48,395 nucleotides of DNA from Flagellimonas marinaquae (GTDB lineage Bacteria > Bacteroidota > Bacteroidia > Flavobacteriales > Flavobacteriaceae): positions 1-48,395 of the forward strand of contig NZ_CP092416.1 of assembly GCF_023716465.1 (NCBI RefSeq), given 5' to 3'. The position numbers were made by a program, and so were the translations under genes. Numbering within the stretch: position 1 is the first letter of the stretch; every line of letters starts with the position of its first letter. Shown one piece after another: positions 7,712 to 16,198 of this stretch. The notes beneath the pieces are model-generated. The model searched no databases, was not told the DNA's origin, and worked only from the letters and a program-made list of their open reading frames with translations.

Positions 7712-7753
7712 TTGCTTTTTTGACCTTTTTCATCCGCAATCGGTTAGATAAGG
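7712..7753. repeat. 42-bp repeat with an outlying replication iteron (7733-7747)
   Basis: Identical to 16728-16769. It contains the 15-bp iteron TCCGCAATCGGTTAG at 7733-7747 and, on the minus strand, codes for the first residues of the small protein found at 16393-16749 (MKKVKKA), then diverges. It is a partial duplicate of the origin edge. The transposon inserted 17 bases beyond it. Confidence 0.8.
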
Positions 7754-7765
7754 ATTATTCATTCT

Positions 7766-7770
7766 ATATA
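7766..7770. repeat. Target-site duplication, left (ATATA)
   Basis: ATATA directly outside the left inverted repeat matches ATATA at 16199-16203 directly outside the right one. A 5-bp duplication is the hallmark of Tn3-family insertion. Confidence 0.88.
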
Positions 7771-7808
7771 GGGGTAGTGACCTCATAGCTACGAAAAGTA
7801 TCAATTCA
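7771..7808 (+). repeat. Left terminal inverted repeat (IRL) of the Tn3-family element
   Basis: 38 bp beginning GGGGTAGTGACCTCATAGC; the GGGG tip is typical of Tn3-family ends. It pairs with 16161-16198. Confidence 0.88.
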
Positions 7809-7876
7809 GCTCATAAGCCCCATAAATACAAGGGTTGGTAATTTAGCATAATCCTTAAATTGTCAAAAAGTCAAAA

Positions 7877-10771
7877 ATGGAAGACAATTTAAGCACAAAC
7901 TGGTTTATAAGTTACGACGAAGCAGAACTACTTAAAAACAAGAGATACCCACATAAACTGGCATTTGCACTGCAGTTAAAGAATTATTCGGAAACCGGTG
8001 CCTTCATATCGAAAGAAAAGGACATAAGATCTGATTTGATCGATCATCTCTGTACCCAATTACATACGAATCCATCGATTTTGAAAGATTATAATTGGAT
8101 GTCAAGTACGGCCAAAAGGCACCGTTCAGAGATTCTGATGTTCTTAAAAATTGGACGTCCAGGCGCAGTCGACCAACAAGAATTGAGATTTTTGATGTGC
8201 GACCAATTGTTCCCGACAGGCATCCAAAAGGAAGAGGCGAACGATCTTGCCAAAAAATGGTATTTCGAGAAAAGGTTAAAGTGTCCTCCGGAAAATGCCC
8301 TTTACAGAGAAATAGCGTCTGCCTTTGCCGACTTTGAAAATAAGCTGTTCACCCATGTTGCCTCACTTTTGGGAAGAGGAACGACTGAACTGTTCGACCG
8401 CTGCCTTAGAAGTGAACCACATGAAAATGGTTCGTTCACCTGGATTCGTTCCGACCCTGGCCGTACCAGTCTAGCTACCATTCTCAGCGAACTGGACAAA
8501 TTGTCGTTTATCGAGGACTGCGGATTGCCCGCAAAAGAAATCGGCGGGATACATCCCAAGATTCGGGAAAGGCTTTACAAAAGGATAGCCTCCGAGTCGG
8601 CCTGGGAAATAAGGCGGCACCCACCATACATAAGGGATACCTTGATGTGCATCTTTCTTTATGTCAGAAGGCAGAAAATCATCGATGACCTTGTGGACCT
8701 GTTCATCCTCCTAGTGGGAAAGCTATCAAAGAAGGCGAAAAAGAAAGTGGAGACCGTATTGGTAAAGGAAATGAAACGGGTCTATGGCAAGACGACACTT
8801 TTGGCACGAATTGCTAAGGCATCATTGAAAGACCCTAAAGGCACCATCACCAAAGTAATATTTCCAATTGCCAGCAAAGCGAAACTCTCCGATATCGTCA
8901 AAGAGCACAAATATTCCGGAAAGGGTTTTAAAAATGAGATACACAACTTGGTGCGTTCCAGTTATTCCTCCCACTATCGGAGAATGGTGCCACAGATATT
9001 GGGCAGTCTGACCTTTAGGTCAAATAATGATTCACACGCGCCCATCTTGGATGCCATCGACTGGCTCATGGAGAACCCAGTACACAACTCAAAGTTTTCT
9101 CTTGCCGATGGTTCGGTTCCCACATCGGATATTATCAGGCCCAGTTTTATAAAACTTATCAAAGGGATGGGCAAAGGTGATATGGACCGAGTGGATTATG
9201 AAATAGCCGTCCTCGAAGCTTTGAGAAAACGACTTCGGTGCAAGGAGATATGGGTGGAAGGGGCGGATAAATACCGTAATCCCGATGAGGACGTTCCCAT
9301 GGATTTCAATATTAACAGGAAATTCTACTATGACCGGTTGGGCGTTGAGAACGACCCGGCAGAGTTTACTAGCGGACTGAAGGAAGAAATGGAGACCGCA
9401 TTGAGAATGTTGAACGAGAACCTGCCATCCAACAAATATGTAAGGTTAAGGCAGTCGGGAGTTAAGAATATCGTACTCTCTCCCTCGGATCCTCTCATGG
9501 ATCCACCTAATATAAGTGCGCTCAAGGGAGAGGTCCAATCCAAATGGCCAATGACCTCCCTTTTGGATATACTTCGCGAGGCGGACAGTTGGTCCAGCTT
9601 TACAAAATCGTTCAAAAGTGTGAGGACTTCGGAACGGTTGTCGCCCGAACAGCTCAGGAAAAGGTTGCTTTTGGTGCTCTACGGCCTTGGAACCAATATG
9701 GGGCTCAATCGTCTGGCATCGGGCAACCAAGTCAGTTACAAGGAGCTCCGCCATGTCAAGAACGCCTATATCCATAAGGATTCCCTGCGTAGGGCGATCA
9801 GGGAAGTCGCCAATGGGACATTCTTGGTCAAGGACACCAAACTTTGGGGCGAGGCCACCACCTCATGTGCCTCGGATTCAAAGAAGTTTGGTTCTTGGGA
9901 CCAGAACCTGATGACGGAATGGCACATAAGGTACGGGGGAAAAGGTGTAATGATCTATTGGCATGTCGACACCCGCTCAACCTGTATCTATTCCCAACTG
10001 AAGAAATGCTCCTCCTCTGAGGTGGCAAATATGATAGAGGGGGTGCTCAAGCACTGTACCGATATGAAGGTTGAAAAACAGTTTGTGGACACCCATGGCC
10101 AGAGCGAGGTCGCCTTTGCCTTTTGCAGGCTATTGGGGTTTGAGCTGATGCCAAGGTTGAAGAGCATCGCCTCACAGAAACTTTACCTTCCGGATATTTC
10201 CCTAAAGAAAGAGCTCAAAAACCTTTTGCCCATACTAAATAGGGGCATTAAATGGGAAATCATAGAAAGGCAATATGATGAAATGGTAAAATACACCGCC
10301 GCCCTGGAACAGGGAACGGCCGACCCCGAATCGATTTTGAAAAGGTTCACTAGGGGAAACGAAAGCCATCCGATCTACAGGGCCCTTCAGGAATTGGGGA
10401 AGGCCGTGAAAACGATATTCCTTTGCCGTTACTTGGCCGATGAAAATGTTCGGAGGGAAATACACGGGGGCCTGAACGTGATAGAGAATTGGAACTCTGC
10501 GAACGGTTTCATCTTTTTCGGAAAAAGTGGAGAGGTTTCATCGAACCGTTTGGAAGAGCAGGAACTGTCGGTACTGGCATTACATCTGCTCCAGAACTGC
10601 CTGGTCTATGTCAATACACTTATGATACAACGTGTGGTGGCCGAAAACGGATGGATGGAAAGATTTGACAAGGAAGATTATCGTGCATTGAGCCCATTGA
10701 TACATGCCCATGTGAACCCCTATGGAAAGTTTGAGTTGGATATGGACAAAAACCTTGGACTTGCTGTATAG
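7877..10771 (+). CDS. tnpA: Tn3-family transposase
   Basis: A 964-residue DDE transposase that binds the 38-bp ends and makes a cointegrate by replicative transposition. The length fits the family (about 950-1000). The C-terminal catalytic part is clear: first aspartate in [11 protein letters not shown] (D667), second in [20 protein letters not shown] (D738, the family signature DTHGxxE), and the glutamate probably in [10 protein letters not shown] (about E870). The N-terminal DNA-binding region is divergent. The ATG lies 69 bases inside IRL. No frameshift is seen, so it is likely active. Confidence 0.93.
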   Translation: MEDNLSTNWFISYDEAELLKNKRYPHKLAFALQLKNYSETGAFISKEKDIRSDLIDHLCTQLHTNPSILKDYNWMSSTAKRHRSEILMFLKIGRPGAVDQQELRFLMCDQLFPTGIQKEEANDLAKKWYFEKRLKCPPENALYREIASAFADFENKLFTHVASLLGRGTTELFDRCLRSEPHENGSFTWIRSDPGRTSLATILSELDKLSFIEDCGLPAKEIGGIHPKIRERLYKRIASESAWEIRRHPPYIRDTLMCIFLYVRRQKIIDDLVDLFILLVGKLSKKAKKKVETVLVKEMKRVYGKTTLLARIAKASLKDPKGTITKVIFPIASKAKLSDIVKEHKYSGKGFKNEIHNLVRSSYSSHYRRMVPQILGSLTFRSNNDSHAPILDAIDWLMENPVHNSKFSLADGSVPTSDIIRPSFIKLIKGMGKGDMDRVDYEIAVLEALRKRLRCKEIWVEGADKYRNPDEDVPMDFNINRKFYYDRLGVENDPAEFTSGLKEEMETALRMLNENLPSNKYVRLRQSGVKNIVLSPSDPLMDPPNISALKGEVQSKWPMTSLLDILREADSWSSFTKSFKSVRTSERLSPEQLRKRLLLVLYGLGTNMGLNRLASGNQVSYKELRHVKNAYIHKDSLRRAIREVANGTFLVKDTKLWGEATTSCASDSKKFGSWDQNLMTEWHIRYGGKGVMIYWHVDTRSTCIYSQLKKCSSSEVANMIEGVLKHCTDMKVEKQFVDTHGQSEVAFAFCRLLGFELMPRLKSIASQKLYLPDISLKKELKNLLPILNRGIKWEIIERQYDEMVKYTAALEQGTADPESILKRFTRGNESHPIYRALQELGKAVKTIFLCRYLADENVRREIHGGLNVIENWNSANGFIFFGKSGEVSSNRLEEQELSVLALHLLQNCLVYVNTLMIQRVVAENGWMERFDKEDYRALSPLIHAHVNPYGKFELDMDKNLGLAV

Positions 10772-10811
10772 GTCGATTATCTCTGTGCCAAAAAAGGTTC
10801 GTTTTATGACA

Positions 10812-10944
10812 CTACAACGGTCTCGGCTATGAGTAGTTGCGTGGTTTAGCAATTTACTTAGCAAGTACACACCAAACTGAAAATCCGCGAGGATTTTCAG
10901 AAGTAGGCGGGAACAAGCAATTACTTATAGCCTTTGTTGGCATT
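10812..10944 (-). repeat. attC-like hairpin of the RibD/DHFR cassette
   Basis: A 133-bp imperfect palindrome. Outer arm GGCTATGAGTAGTTGC (10825-10840) pairs with GCAATTACTTATAGCC (10917-10932); the tip is a perfect hairpin CTGAAAATCC-gcga-GGATTTTCAG (10877-10900). Outer cores are CTACAAC (10812-10818) and GTTGGCATT (10936-10944). Read on the minus strand, it begins with AATGCCAAC seven bases after the cassette gene stop, and that core is complementary to the start of the same unit at 11518-11526. This is how integron attC sites are built. The core is not a strict GTTRRRY. Confidence 0.68.
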
Positions 10945-10951
10945 TCGTATT

Positions 10952-11491
10952 TTATTTTTTTCGTTTATAATGTCTCTGCGATATTTGATTCAGAAATGTT
11001 TTTGTTCCAATCAGTTCGAAATTCAGTTCGTTGGGTAATTCTCCAAATAGAGAAGAGCCACCACCTAATAAAATCGGAATAGTTGTAAGAACCATTTCAT
11101 CAATCAAGTCTTCTTTTAAAAAATTCCTGATTGTTGTTCCGCCATCTATGTATAATCTTCCATATCCTTTTCCGTGAATTCGCTCTAAAATTTCCGTTAG
11201 AGTTCCATTTACTAAAAAGGCTTTGTCTTTATGAGATTCAGGTATTTCTTTCAGTTTGTTACTCAACACAAAAACAGGTTTGTTATATGGCCAGGGAACG
11301 TCAAATCCGATTACAGTTTCGAATGTTGTTCGCCCCATAACGAGAGCGTCAATTCCATTGTTGAATTCCACATATCCCATATCATTATTGTCTGGATTTG
11401 GAACAGAGTGCAACCAATCGACTCCACCATTTTTGTCCGCTATAAATCCGTCCAAACTTGTTGCGATAAATACGCTATTCTTTTTATTCAT
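10952..11491 (-). CDS. RibD C-terminal/dihydrofolate-reductase-like protein
   Basis: A 179-residue protein of the small DHFR-like family (RibD C-terminal domain; YwjB/YyaP type). Motifs: SLDGFIADKNGGVDWL (about 12-27), GIDALVMGRTTFETV (about 46-60), GRLYIDGGTTIRNFL (about 110-124) and IPILLGGGSSLFG (about 138-150), which make the NADPH/substrate cleft. The substrate is unknown; trimethoprim resistance should not be assumed. The gene fits its cassette tightly: a leader of about 34 bases after the core, and a stop seven bases before the attC-like hairpin. Confidence 0.85.
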   Translation of the reverse strand: MNKKNSVFIATSLDGFIADKNGGVDWLHSVPNPDNNDMGYVEFNNGIDALVMGRTTFETVIGFDVPWPYNKPVFVLSNKLKEIPESHKDKAFLVNGTLTEILERIHGKGYGRLYIDGGTTIRNFLKEDLIDEMVLTTIPILLGGGSSLFGELPNELNFELIGTKTFLNQISQRHYKRKK

Positions 11492-11517
11492 TCTTCTTTC
11501 GTGTTTTTGTCAATATG

Positions 11518-11655
11518 AATGCCAACGGTTCTCAGCTATACGCAGGCAGGGATTTTTACCACTAAGCTACCTACGAAGAACTGAACTTTAAATTTACCAC
11601 TTTCCTGTCTTACGAAGCACGAAACCCCTGCTTGCGTATAGGTGATGTTATGCGG
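11518..11655 (-). repeat. attC-like hairpin of the erm(F) unit
   Basis: A 138-bp imperfect palindrome: CTATACGCAGGCAGGG (11536-11551) pairs with CCCTGCTTGCGTATAG (11626-11641). Outer cores are AATGCCAAC (11518-11526) and GTTATGCGG (11647-11655). GTTATGCGG is the exact complement of CCGCATAAC at 12808-12816, the other end of the erm(F) unit. It shares the edge CAACGGT..CTC(A/G)GCTAT with the hairpin at 10812, so the two belong to one family while their middles differ. Confidence 0.66.
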
Positions 11656-11704
11656 TCGGCTTTCATTTTCTCTTCTTTCTCGTTAATTTGTCAAGCAAAG
11701 TTAC

Positions 11705-11712
11705 TAAATTTG
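11705..11712 (+). promoter_or_regulatory. -7 element in the erm(F) leader
   Basis: TAAATTTG matches TAnnTTTG. A TTTG at 11687-11690 lies upstream but closer than the usual spacing. The next 236 bases to the erm(F) ATG form an A+T-rich untranslated leader in which I see no convincing leader peptide. Confidence 0.4.
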
Positions 11713-11948
11713 CAGTCAAGCAATTTCAATTTTTGAATTATGTATTTCAGCAGACCTTGGACTTCTATCTAAGTGATAGGCAGTCCTGAAAATTCCAATC
11801 TCTTTTAGGTCAAGACAATCAGTCTATGGGTTTCGTGTGCCGACTTTTTTGTAAAGGCGTTACGTTGTCATAGTTGCTCTGTCGGGTAATACTGTCTATT
11901 CACTTCTCCACGATTTGAATTCAAGTATTCACCTGTAAGAAGTTACTA

Positions 11949-12749
11949 ATGACAAAAAAGAAATTGCCCGTTCGTTTTACGGGTCAGCACTTTACTATTG
12001 ATAAAGTGCTAATACAAAATGCAATAAAACAAGCAAATATAAGCAGTCAAGATACAGTTTTAGATATTGGAGCAGGCAAAGGGGTTCTTACTGTTCATTT
12101 ATTAAAAATCGCGAACAATGTCGTAGCTATTGAAAACGACACAGCTTTGGTTGAACATTTACGAAAATTATTTTCTGATGCCCGAAATGTTCAAGTTGTC
12201 GGTTGTGATTTTAGGAATTTTGCAGTTCCGAAATTTCCTTTCAAAGTGGTGTCAAATATTCCTTATGGCATTACTTCCGATATTTTCAAAATCCTGATGT
12301 TTGAGAGTCTTGAAAATTTTCTGGGAGGTTCCATTGTCCTTCAGTTAGAACCTACACAAAAGTTATTTTCGAGGAAGCTTTACAATCCATATACCGTTTT
12401 CTATCATACTTTTTTTGATTTGAAACTTGTCTATGAGGTAGGTCCTGAAAGTTTCTTGCCACCGCCAACTGTCAAGTCAGCCCTGTTAAACATTAAAAGA
12501 AAACAGTTATTTTTTGATTTTAAGTTTAAAGACAAATACTTAGCATTTATTTCCTGTCTGTTACAGAAACCTGATTTATCTGTAAAAACAGCTTTAAAGT
12601 CGATTTTCAGGAAAAATCAGGTCAGGTCAATTTCGGAAAAGTTCGGAATAAACCTTAACTCCCAAATTGTCTATTTGTCGCCAAGTCAATGGGTAAACTG
12701 TTTTTTGGAAATGCTGGAAGTTGTCCCTGAAAAATTTCATCCTTCGTAG
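11949..12749 (+). CDS. erm(F): 23S rRNA adenine N6-methyltransferase Erm(F)
   Basis: A 266-residue protein, colinear with Erm(F) of Bacteroides as I remember it, with a few apparent substitutions (for example Val in GAGKGVLT). It dimethylates the macrolide-site adenine of 23S rRNA (A2058, E. coli numbering) and so gives resistance to macrolides, lincosamides and streptogramin B. SAM-binding motif I is LDIGAGKG (about 35-42); the catalytic NIPYGIT motif IV is near 101-107. The full length is intact. The surrounding DNA is A+T rich and unlike the backbone. It lies in a cassette-like unit but is transcribed opposite to the unit's reading direction, so it must rely on its own promoter. Confidence 0.95.
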   Translation: MTKKKLPVRFTGQHFTIDKVLIQNAIKQANISSQDTVLDIGAGKGVLTVHLLKIANNVVAIENDTALVEHLRKLFSDARNVQVVGCDFRNFAVPKFPFKVVSNIPYGITSDIFKILMFESLENFLGGSIVLQLEPTQKLFSRKLYNPYTVFYHTFFDLKLVYEVGPESFLPPPTVKSALLNIKRKQLFFDFKFKDKYLAFISCLLQKPDLSVKTALKSIFRKNQVRSISEKFGINLNSQIVYLSPSQWVNCFLEMLEVVPEKFHPS

Positions 12750-12807
12750 TTCAAAGTCGGGTGGTTGTCAAGATGATTTTTCTGGTTTGGTGTCGTCTTT
12801 TAAGCTG

Positions 12808-12845
12808 CCGCATAACTACTGGATATCCGGAAAGTTCCGCATAAC
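12808..12845. other. attI-like site next to the tyrosine recombinase gene
   Basis: CCGCATAAC occurs at 12808-12816 and again at 12837-12845, a 29-bp direct period, with a GGATATCC palindrome between. Read from the recombinase toward the cassettes, both are GTTATGCGG, the same core as at 11647-11655. Two core copies beside a divergent integrase gene resemble an attI. It could instead be the scar of a lost cassette. Confidence 0.5.
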
Positions 12846-12905
12846 CATATTGATGTTGGATAAAAATAGTACTTTTTCACTATAAATCGATATCTTCATA
12901 TTATT

Positions 12906-13724
12906 ATGTCATTGCCTGATTTTGTGAAAATATTGGAGGTTAAGCGGTATAGCAGGAACACTATAGAGAGTTACTCTTCCATCGTAAAGATGGCGACTCA
13001 ATTTTTTGAAAAGCCACTGAACAAGATTGATGAAACCGAACTTCACAGGTACTTCTATCATATGGTACACACCAAGAAAGTATCCTATTCCTACCAGAAA
13101 CAGGTAGCGATGGCCTTGAAGCTGTATTACAGAGAAATTTTCGGTCAGAACATTAACTTGGAATATCTATTTCCGAGTAGAAAGCCAAATAAGCTCCCCG
13201 TAGTCATCGCAAGAAAGGAAGTTCTTAAAATCATTGAAAAAGCCAACAACATCAAGCATAAGAGCATGATAGCCGTGGTCTACAGTGCAGGCTTAAGGGT
13301 AGGCGAGTTGATTGCACTTGAAATCAAGGATATAGATTCATCCAGAATGGTGATACATATTAAATCAGGAAAGGGCAACAAGGACAGGATAGTACCCTTA
13401 TCTGAAAAAACCTTGTCAATGCTTCGTGAGTACTATAAAGAATATACGCCCAAACGATACCTATTTGAAGGCCAAAAGGGAGACAGGTATTCTTCGTCAA
13501 GTTTCAACAAGCTTCTCCAGGCTGCTGCCAAAAGGGCGAGAATAAATAAAAACATCACCGCGCATACCTTGAGGCACAGTTACGCAACGCACCTATTGGA
13601 AAATGGTACCGATATTAGAATCATCCAAAAACTTTTAGGGCACAATTCCATTAAGACGACCATGATTTATACCCAAGTTACTGAACCTACTTTGTTGAAT
13701 GTGACAAGTCCTTTTGATGATTGA
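12906..13724 (+). CDS. Tyrosine recombinase (XerC/IntI-like)
   Basis: A 272-residue site-specific recombinase. The core-binding domain spans about residues 1-95. The catalytic residues are in place: R131 (SAGLRVGEL), H220 and R223 (HTLRH), H246 (LLGHNS) and nucleophile Y255 (MIYTQV). The C-terminus NVTSPFDD resembles the SPLD ending of integron integrases and of many Bacteroidetes XerC-like integrases. It is shorter than class 1 IntI (337), and I cannot see the extra IntI-specific patch. It is transcribed away from the cassettes and starts 60 bases after the attI-like repeats, the normal intI/attI geometry. Confidence 0.88.
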   Translation: MSLPDFVKILEVKRYSRNTIESYSSIVKMATQFFEKPLNKIDETELHRYFYHMVHTKKVSYSYQKQVAMALKLYYREIFGQNINLEYLFPSRKPNKLPVVIARKEVLKIIEKANNIKHKSMIAVVYSAGLRVGELIALEIKDIDSSRMVIHIKSGKGNKDRIVPLSEKTLSMLREYYKEYTPKRYLFEGQKGDRYSSSSFNKLLQAAAKRARINKNITAHTLRHSYATHLLENGTDIRIIQKLLGHNSIKTTMIYTQVTEPTLLNVTSPFDD

Positions 13725-13845
13725 ACCGCTCCATAAATTGGCCGTTTTACGGCACAGTTGAATCCGCGTCAAAAAACATTCGTTCACAGTTCCATTTGTC
13801 GTTCTTTTTAGTAGTTTCGTTATATAACCTTTTACGGAACCAAAT

Positions 13846-14433
13846 ATGACGGTCGGATATGCCAGGGTGTCCACACCCGAACAAAAGTTGGAAGCTCAGA
13901 TTGCCTTGCTCGAAAAAGAGGGTTGCGAGAAAATCTATACCGATATCGCCAGCGGTACAAGAGATGATAGAAAGGGCCTGAACGAGATGCTCAAATACAT
14001 GAGGAAGGGGGACACCATTCTTACCTACAAAAACGATCGTGTTTTCCGTTCCCTGAGAAACATGGTGGAACTCATAGACCGCTTCAACGAGGCCGGGGTA
14101 CACTTCAAAAGTCTGAGCGAACCGGAATTCGATACGACTTCGGCAAATGGGAAATTTCTTCTACAAATCTTTGCTGCGGTTGCGGAATTCGAGAGAAACC
14201 TAATCAGTGAACGTACCAAAGTGGGACTGGACAATGCCAGAAAACGAAACAAGCTTTTGGGCAGGCCCAAGGGTGCAAAAGTGGAAACAATTGAAAAGTA
14301 CCACTACGCCAAACATCTTTATGAGAACCAAGGGGTCTCAATCGATAATGCATGCAAGCGGGCAAAATTGGGAAAGACCTCTTTCTATAGAGTGGAAAAA
14401 TCACTAATGGCGGATTCAACCGTTAAACCCTGA
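13846..14433 (+). CDS. tnpR: Serine resolvase/invertase of the Tn3-family element
   Basis: A 195-residue serine recombinase that should resolve the cointegrate made by TnpA. The N-terminal catalytic domain starts GYARVSTPEQ, with the nucleophile serine in ARVST (about S9). The conserved block DRVFRSLRNMVELID is near 65-79, and a long E-helix (FAAVAEFERNLISERTKVGLDNAR) follows. A C-terminal helix-turn-helix lies near 145-185. The 121 bases before it contain GCCG-TTTTA-CGGC and are the likely res site. The next gene starts 8 bases after its stop. Confidence 0.92.
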   Translation: MTVGYARVSTPEQKLEAQIALLEKEGCEKIYTDIASGTRDDRKGLNEMLKYMRKGDTILTYKNDRVFRSLRNMVELIDRFNEAGVHFKSLSEPEFDTTSANGKFLLQIFAAVAEFERNLISERTKVGLDNARKRNKLLGRPKGAKVETIEKYHYAKHLYENQGVSIDNACKRAKLGKTSFYRVEKSLMADSTVKP

Positions 14434-14441
14434 ACCGATCT

Positions 14442-15233
14442 ATGCCGTACCTATCGTCACTTAGCGTTATAGCGGAACGGACCCATCCGTTTCCCTACGA
14501 TGTCAGTGCTATCAAGTTTGCAAAGGATATCGATGTGTCCGCACCAGTCACATTTATTATAGGGGACAATGGAACGGGGAAGTCCACTTTACTTGAAACA
14601 TTGGCACTTCGTTTACAACTCCCACATATGGACGGGTTCGGATATGGCAAGAATTGTTTCAAGGCGGCCCGTTCGCTGACACCTTATCTGCAATTGAACT
14701 GGAAAATTGAGAGGCCAAGGGGATTTTTCTTCAGGGCAGAGGACTTTGGTGATCTCTTGAACAGTATCGATAGGGAGGATGCCAGGCTCCACGAGTCGTT
14801 CAAGGATATCTATGGTGAAGTTCCGGACCGTATCATCCAGGAAATGAAGGATAACCAAAACTATCAGATTTATAAAATGCGGCAGAACTACGGCCAAGAC
14901 CTTCAGGGGTTTTCACATGGGGAAGCTTATCTGAAAATAATGGACGATACCATAAATGGAAGTGGGATATTCCTGCTGGATGAACCCGAAGCAGCATTGT
15001 CCCCATCAAAACAGTTGTCATTGCTCTATTTCATCCAAGCACACTTAAAGGCCCATATGTCCCAATTTATCATTGCCACGCATTCACCCATGCTTATGGC
15101 GTATCCCGGAGCAAATATTTATGAGGTGACGGACAAAGGAATGAACAAGGTATCATTGGAGGAAACGGAGCACTATACCATTACCAGGTCGTTCTTACAA
15201 AGTCCGGAAAGCTATCTGAGGTTTTTGAAATAA
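14442..15233 (+). CDS. AAA/ABC-like ATPase, transposon passenger
   Basis: A 263-residue P-loop ATPase with Walker A GDNGTGKST (about residues 41-49), an ABC-like signature GFSHGEAYL (about 152-160), Walker B GIFLLDEPEAALSP (about 173-186) and a switch histidine in IATHSPM. It lacks membrane segments and a coiled-coil arm, so it is neither a transporter permease nor a full SMC/OLD protein. Genes of this type often accompany serine resolvases in Tn3-family elements of Bacteroidota and other phyla; its role is unknown. It starts 8 bases after tnpR. Confidence 0.8.
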   Translation: MPYLSSLSVIAERTHPFPYDVSAIKFAKDIDVSAPVTFIIGDNGTGKSTLLETLALRLQLPHMDGFGYGKNCFKAARSLTPYLQLNWKIERPRGFFFRAEDFGDLLNSIDREDARLHESFKDIYGEVPDRIIQEMKDNQNYQIYKMRQNYGQDLQGFSHGEAYLKIMDDTINGSGIFLLDEPEAALSPSKQLSLLYFIQAHLKAHMSQFIIATHSPMLMAYPGANIYEVTDKGMNKVSLEETEHYTITRSFLQSPESYLRFLK

Positions 15234-15252
15234 CATATCCTAAATTTGATTT

Positions 15253-15417
15253 ATGGAATACGAAATTATTTATGAGAAGAGCAGCGATGGTTGGAGTGCC
15301 TATGTACCGGAACTTCCCGGGTGTACTTCCGCTGGTGCCGATAGAGCTGAAATCGAGAATAATATCAAGGAAGCCATTGAATTGCATTTGGAACTCCTTC
15401 ACGGACAAGAACACTGA
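15253..15417 (+). CDS. Orphan HicB-like protein
   Basis: A 54-residue protein with the HicB partial RNase H-like signature: EYEIIYEKSSDGWSAYVPELPG, a conserved central Cys, then an IENNIKEAIELHLELL helix. HicB proteins are antitoxins to HicA, but no HicA gene is adjacent, and it lacks the usual C-terminal DNA-binding domain. It starts 19 bases after the ATPase stop and is probably co-transcribed. Confidence 0.75.
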   Translation: MEYEIIYEKSSDGWSAYVPELPGCTSAGADRAEIENNIKEAIELHLELLHGQEH

Positions 15418-16160
15418 AAAGAGCTTACCGTGGTTGTTCCAATAAACAAAATAGGAATCTCATTATCGCATAAACATAAAATAGAACACTTGGGCAGTAC
15501 GTTCAATAAACCCTATTGCACATTACATCCATATAGACCAATAAATAAAACTGGGGAATTTAATTAATCGATAAACACCAGTGTTTTCGGTATTTCCGAG
15601 CAAAGTTTTCCGTTTATGCAGCTATGTGGTCATCGGGCGGTTTCAGCCGCTATGCGTTCACTCCCAAATCAAAGTTTATATTGGTTTCTCCTATATTTTT
15701 TCCAGTTACGGGTACGTTTTGAAAATTTTGAGTTAGTGGTCTCTATTCCATGGGGGAAACAGAACCAACAACCACCCATCTTACGGTAGTTGTCAATCCT
15801 TGAAATGCGGATATTGGATATCTTTTTAGGAAAATCAATGTGTCCCTCTTGGGTAAGACCAAAGGCTTTTATAAATCGCTTTGAATGTTTCACGATTTCA
15901 ATGTTTTAAGTGAATACTTAGAACATTGAGCCTTTTAAGAAAATGGAAAGAAACATAATCGGTTTATTTCCGTAAAGATAGTCCATTAACCGTTTTGCGC
16001 CCAAGTCGTTTTAAAAGCCATGAAATGGTAGTGTAATCCCGAAACGGGCTAGCGTCCGTAAAAAATTGTATTATAATAAATTAGGTAATTTAATTGGGCA
16101 TTTTGTTCAATTTTGGGACGATGTCAAAGCGGAAAGCCAATGTTTTCAATGCCTCCGAGC
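15418..16160. other. Right arm of the transposon without convincing genes
   Basis: About 740 bp of A+T-rich sequence. A degenerate copy of the transposon end lies at about 15601-15640 (GCAGCTATGTGGTCA compared with GCAGCTATGAGGTCA at IRR). Both are preceded by AATTTAATT and a CCGAGC motif at similar distances, so the arm may be an old tandem duplication of the end. Short open frames here have no recognisable features. Confidence 0.5.
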
Positions 16161-16198
16161 TATATTGACACTTTTCGCAGCTATGAGGTCACTAGGCC
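16161..16198 (-). repeat. Right terminal inverted repeat (IRR) of the Tn3-family element
   Basis: 38 bp, 32 matching IRL in reverse complement; the block ACTTTTCGCAGCTATGAGGTC is the best-preserved part. The outermost four bases read GGCC instead of the expected CCCC. ATATA follows directly at 16199-16203. Confidence 0.87.

Larger units (their letters stand above)
7771..16198. mobile_element. Tn3-family transposon carrying erm(F) and an integron-like array
   Basis: Bounded by 38-bp inverted repeats matching at 32 of 38 positions and by a 5-bp ATATA duplication. It encodes a Tn3-type transposase (7877-10771), a serine resolvase (13846-14433), a tyrosine recombinase (12906-13724), two cassette-like units (a RibD/DHFR-like gene and erm(F)), an ATPase and a HicB-like protein. 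The cassette part is visibly more A+T rich than tnpA and the plasmid backbone, so it came from another source. Transposase and resolvase genes are more than 3 kb apart, with the cassette array between them. Total 8428 bp. Confidence 0.9.

Noticed and set aside
10952..11491. RibD/DHFR-like gene as a trimethoprim-resistance dfr cassette
   Set aside because: The motifs fit the RibD C-terminal/YwjB-like branch, not DfrA or DfrB; no basis to claim drug resistance.
15669..15893. 74-codon minus-strand frame in the transposon right arm
   Set aside because: Low-complexity Lys/Asn/Arg sequence without neighbours or a recognisable domain; more likely chance in an A+T-rich region.
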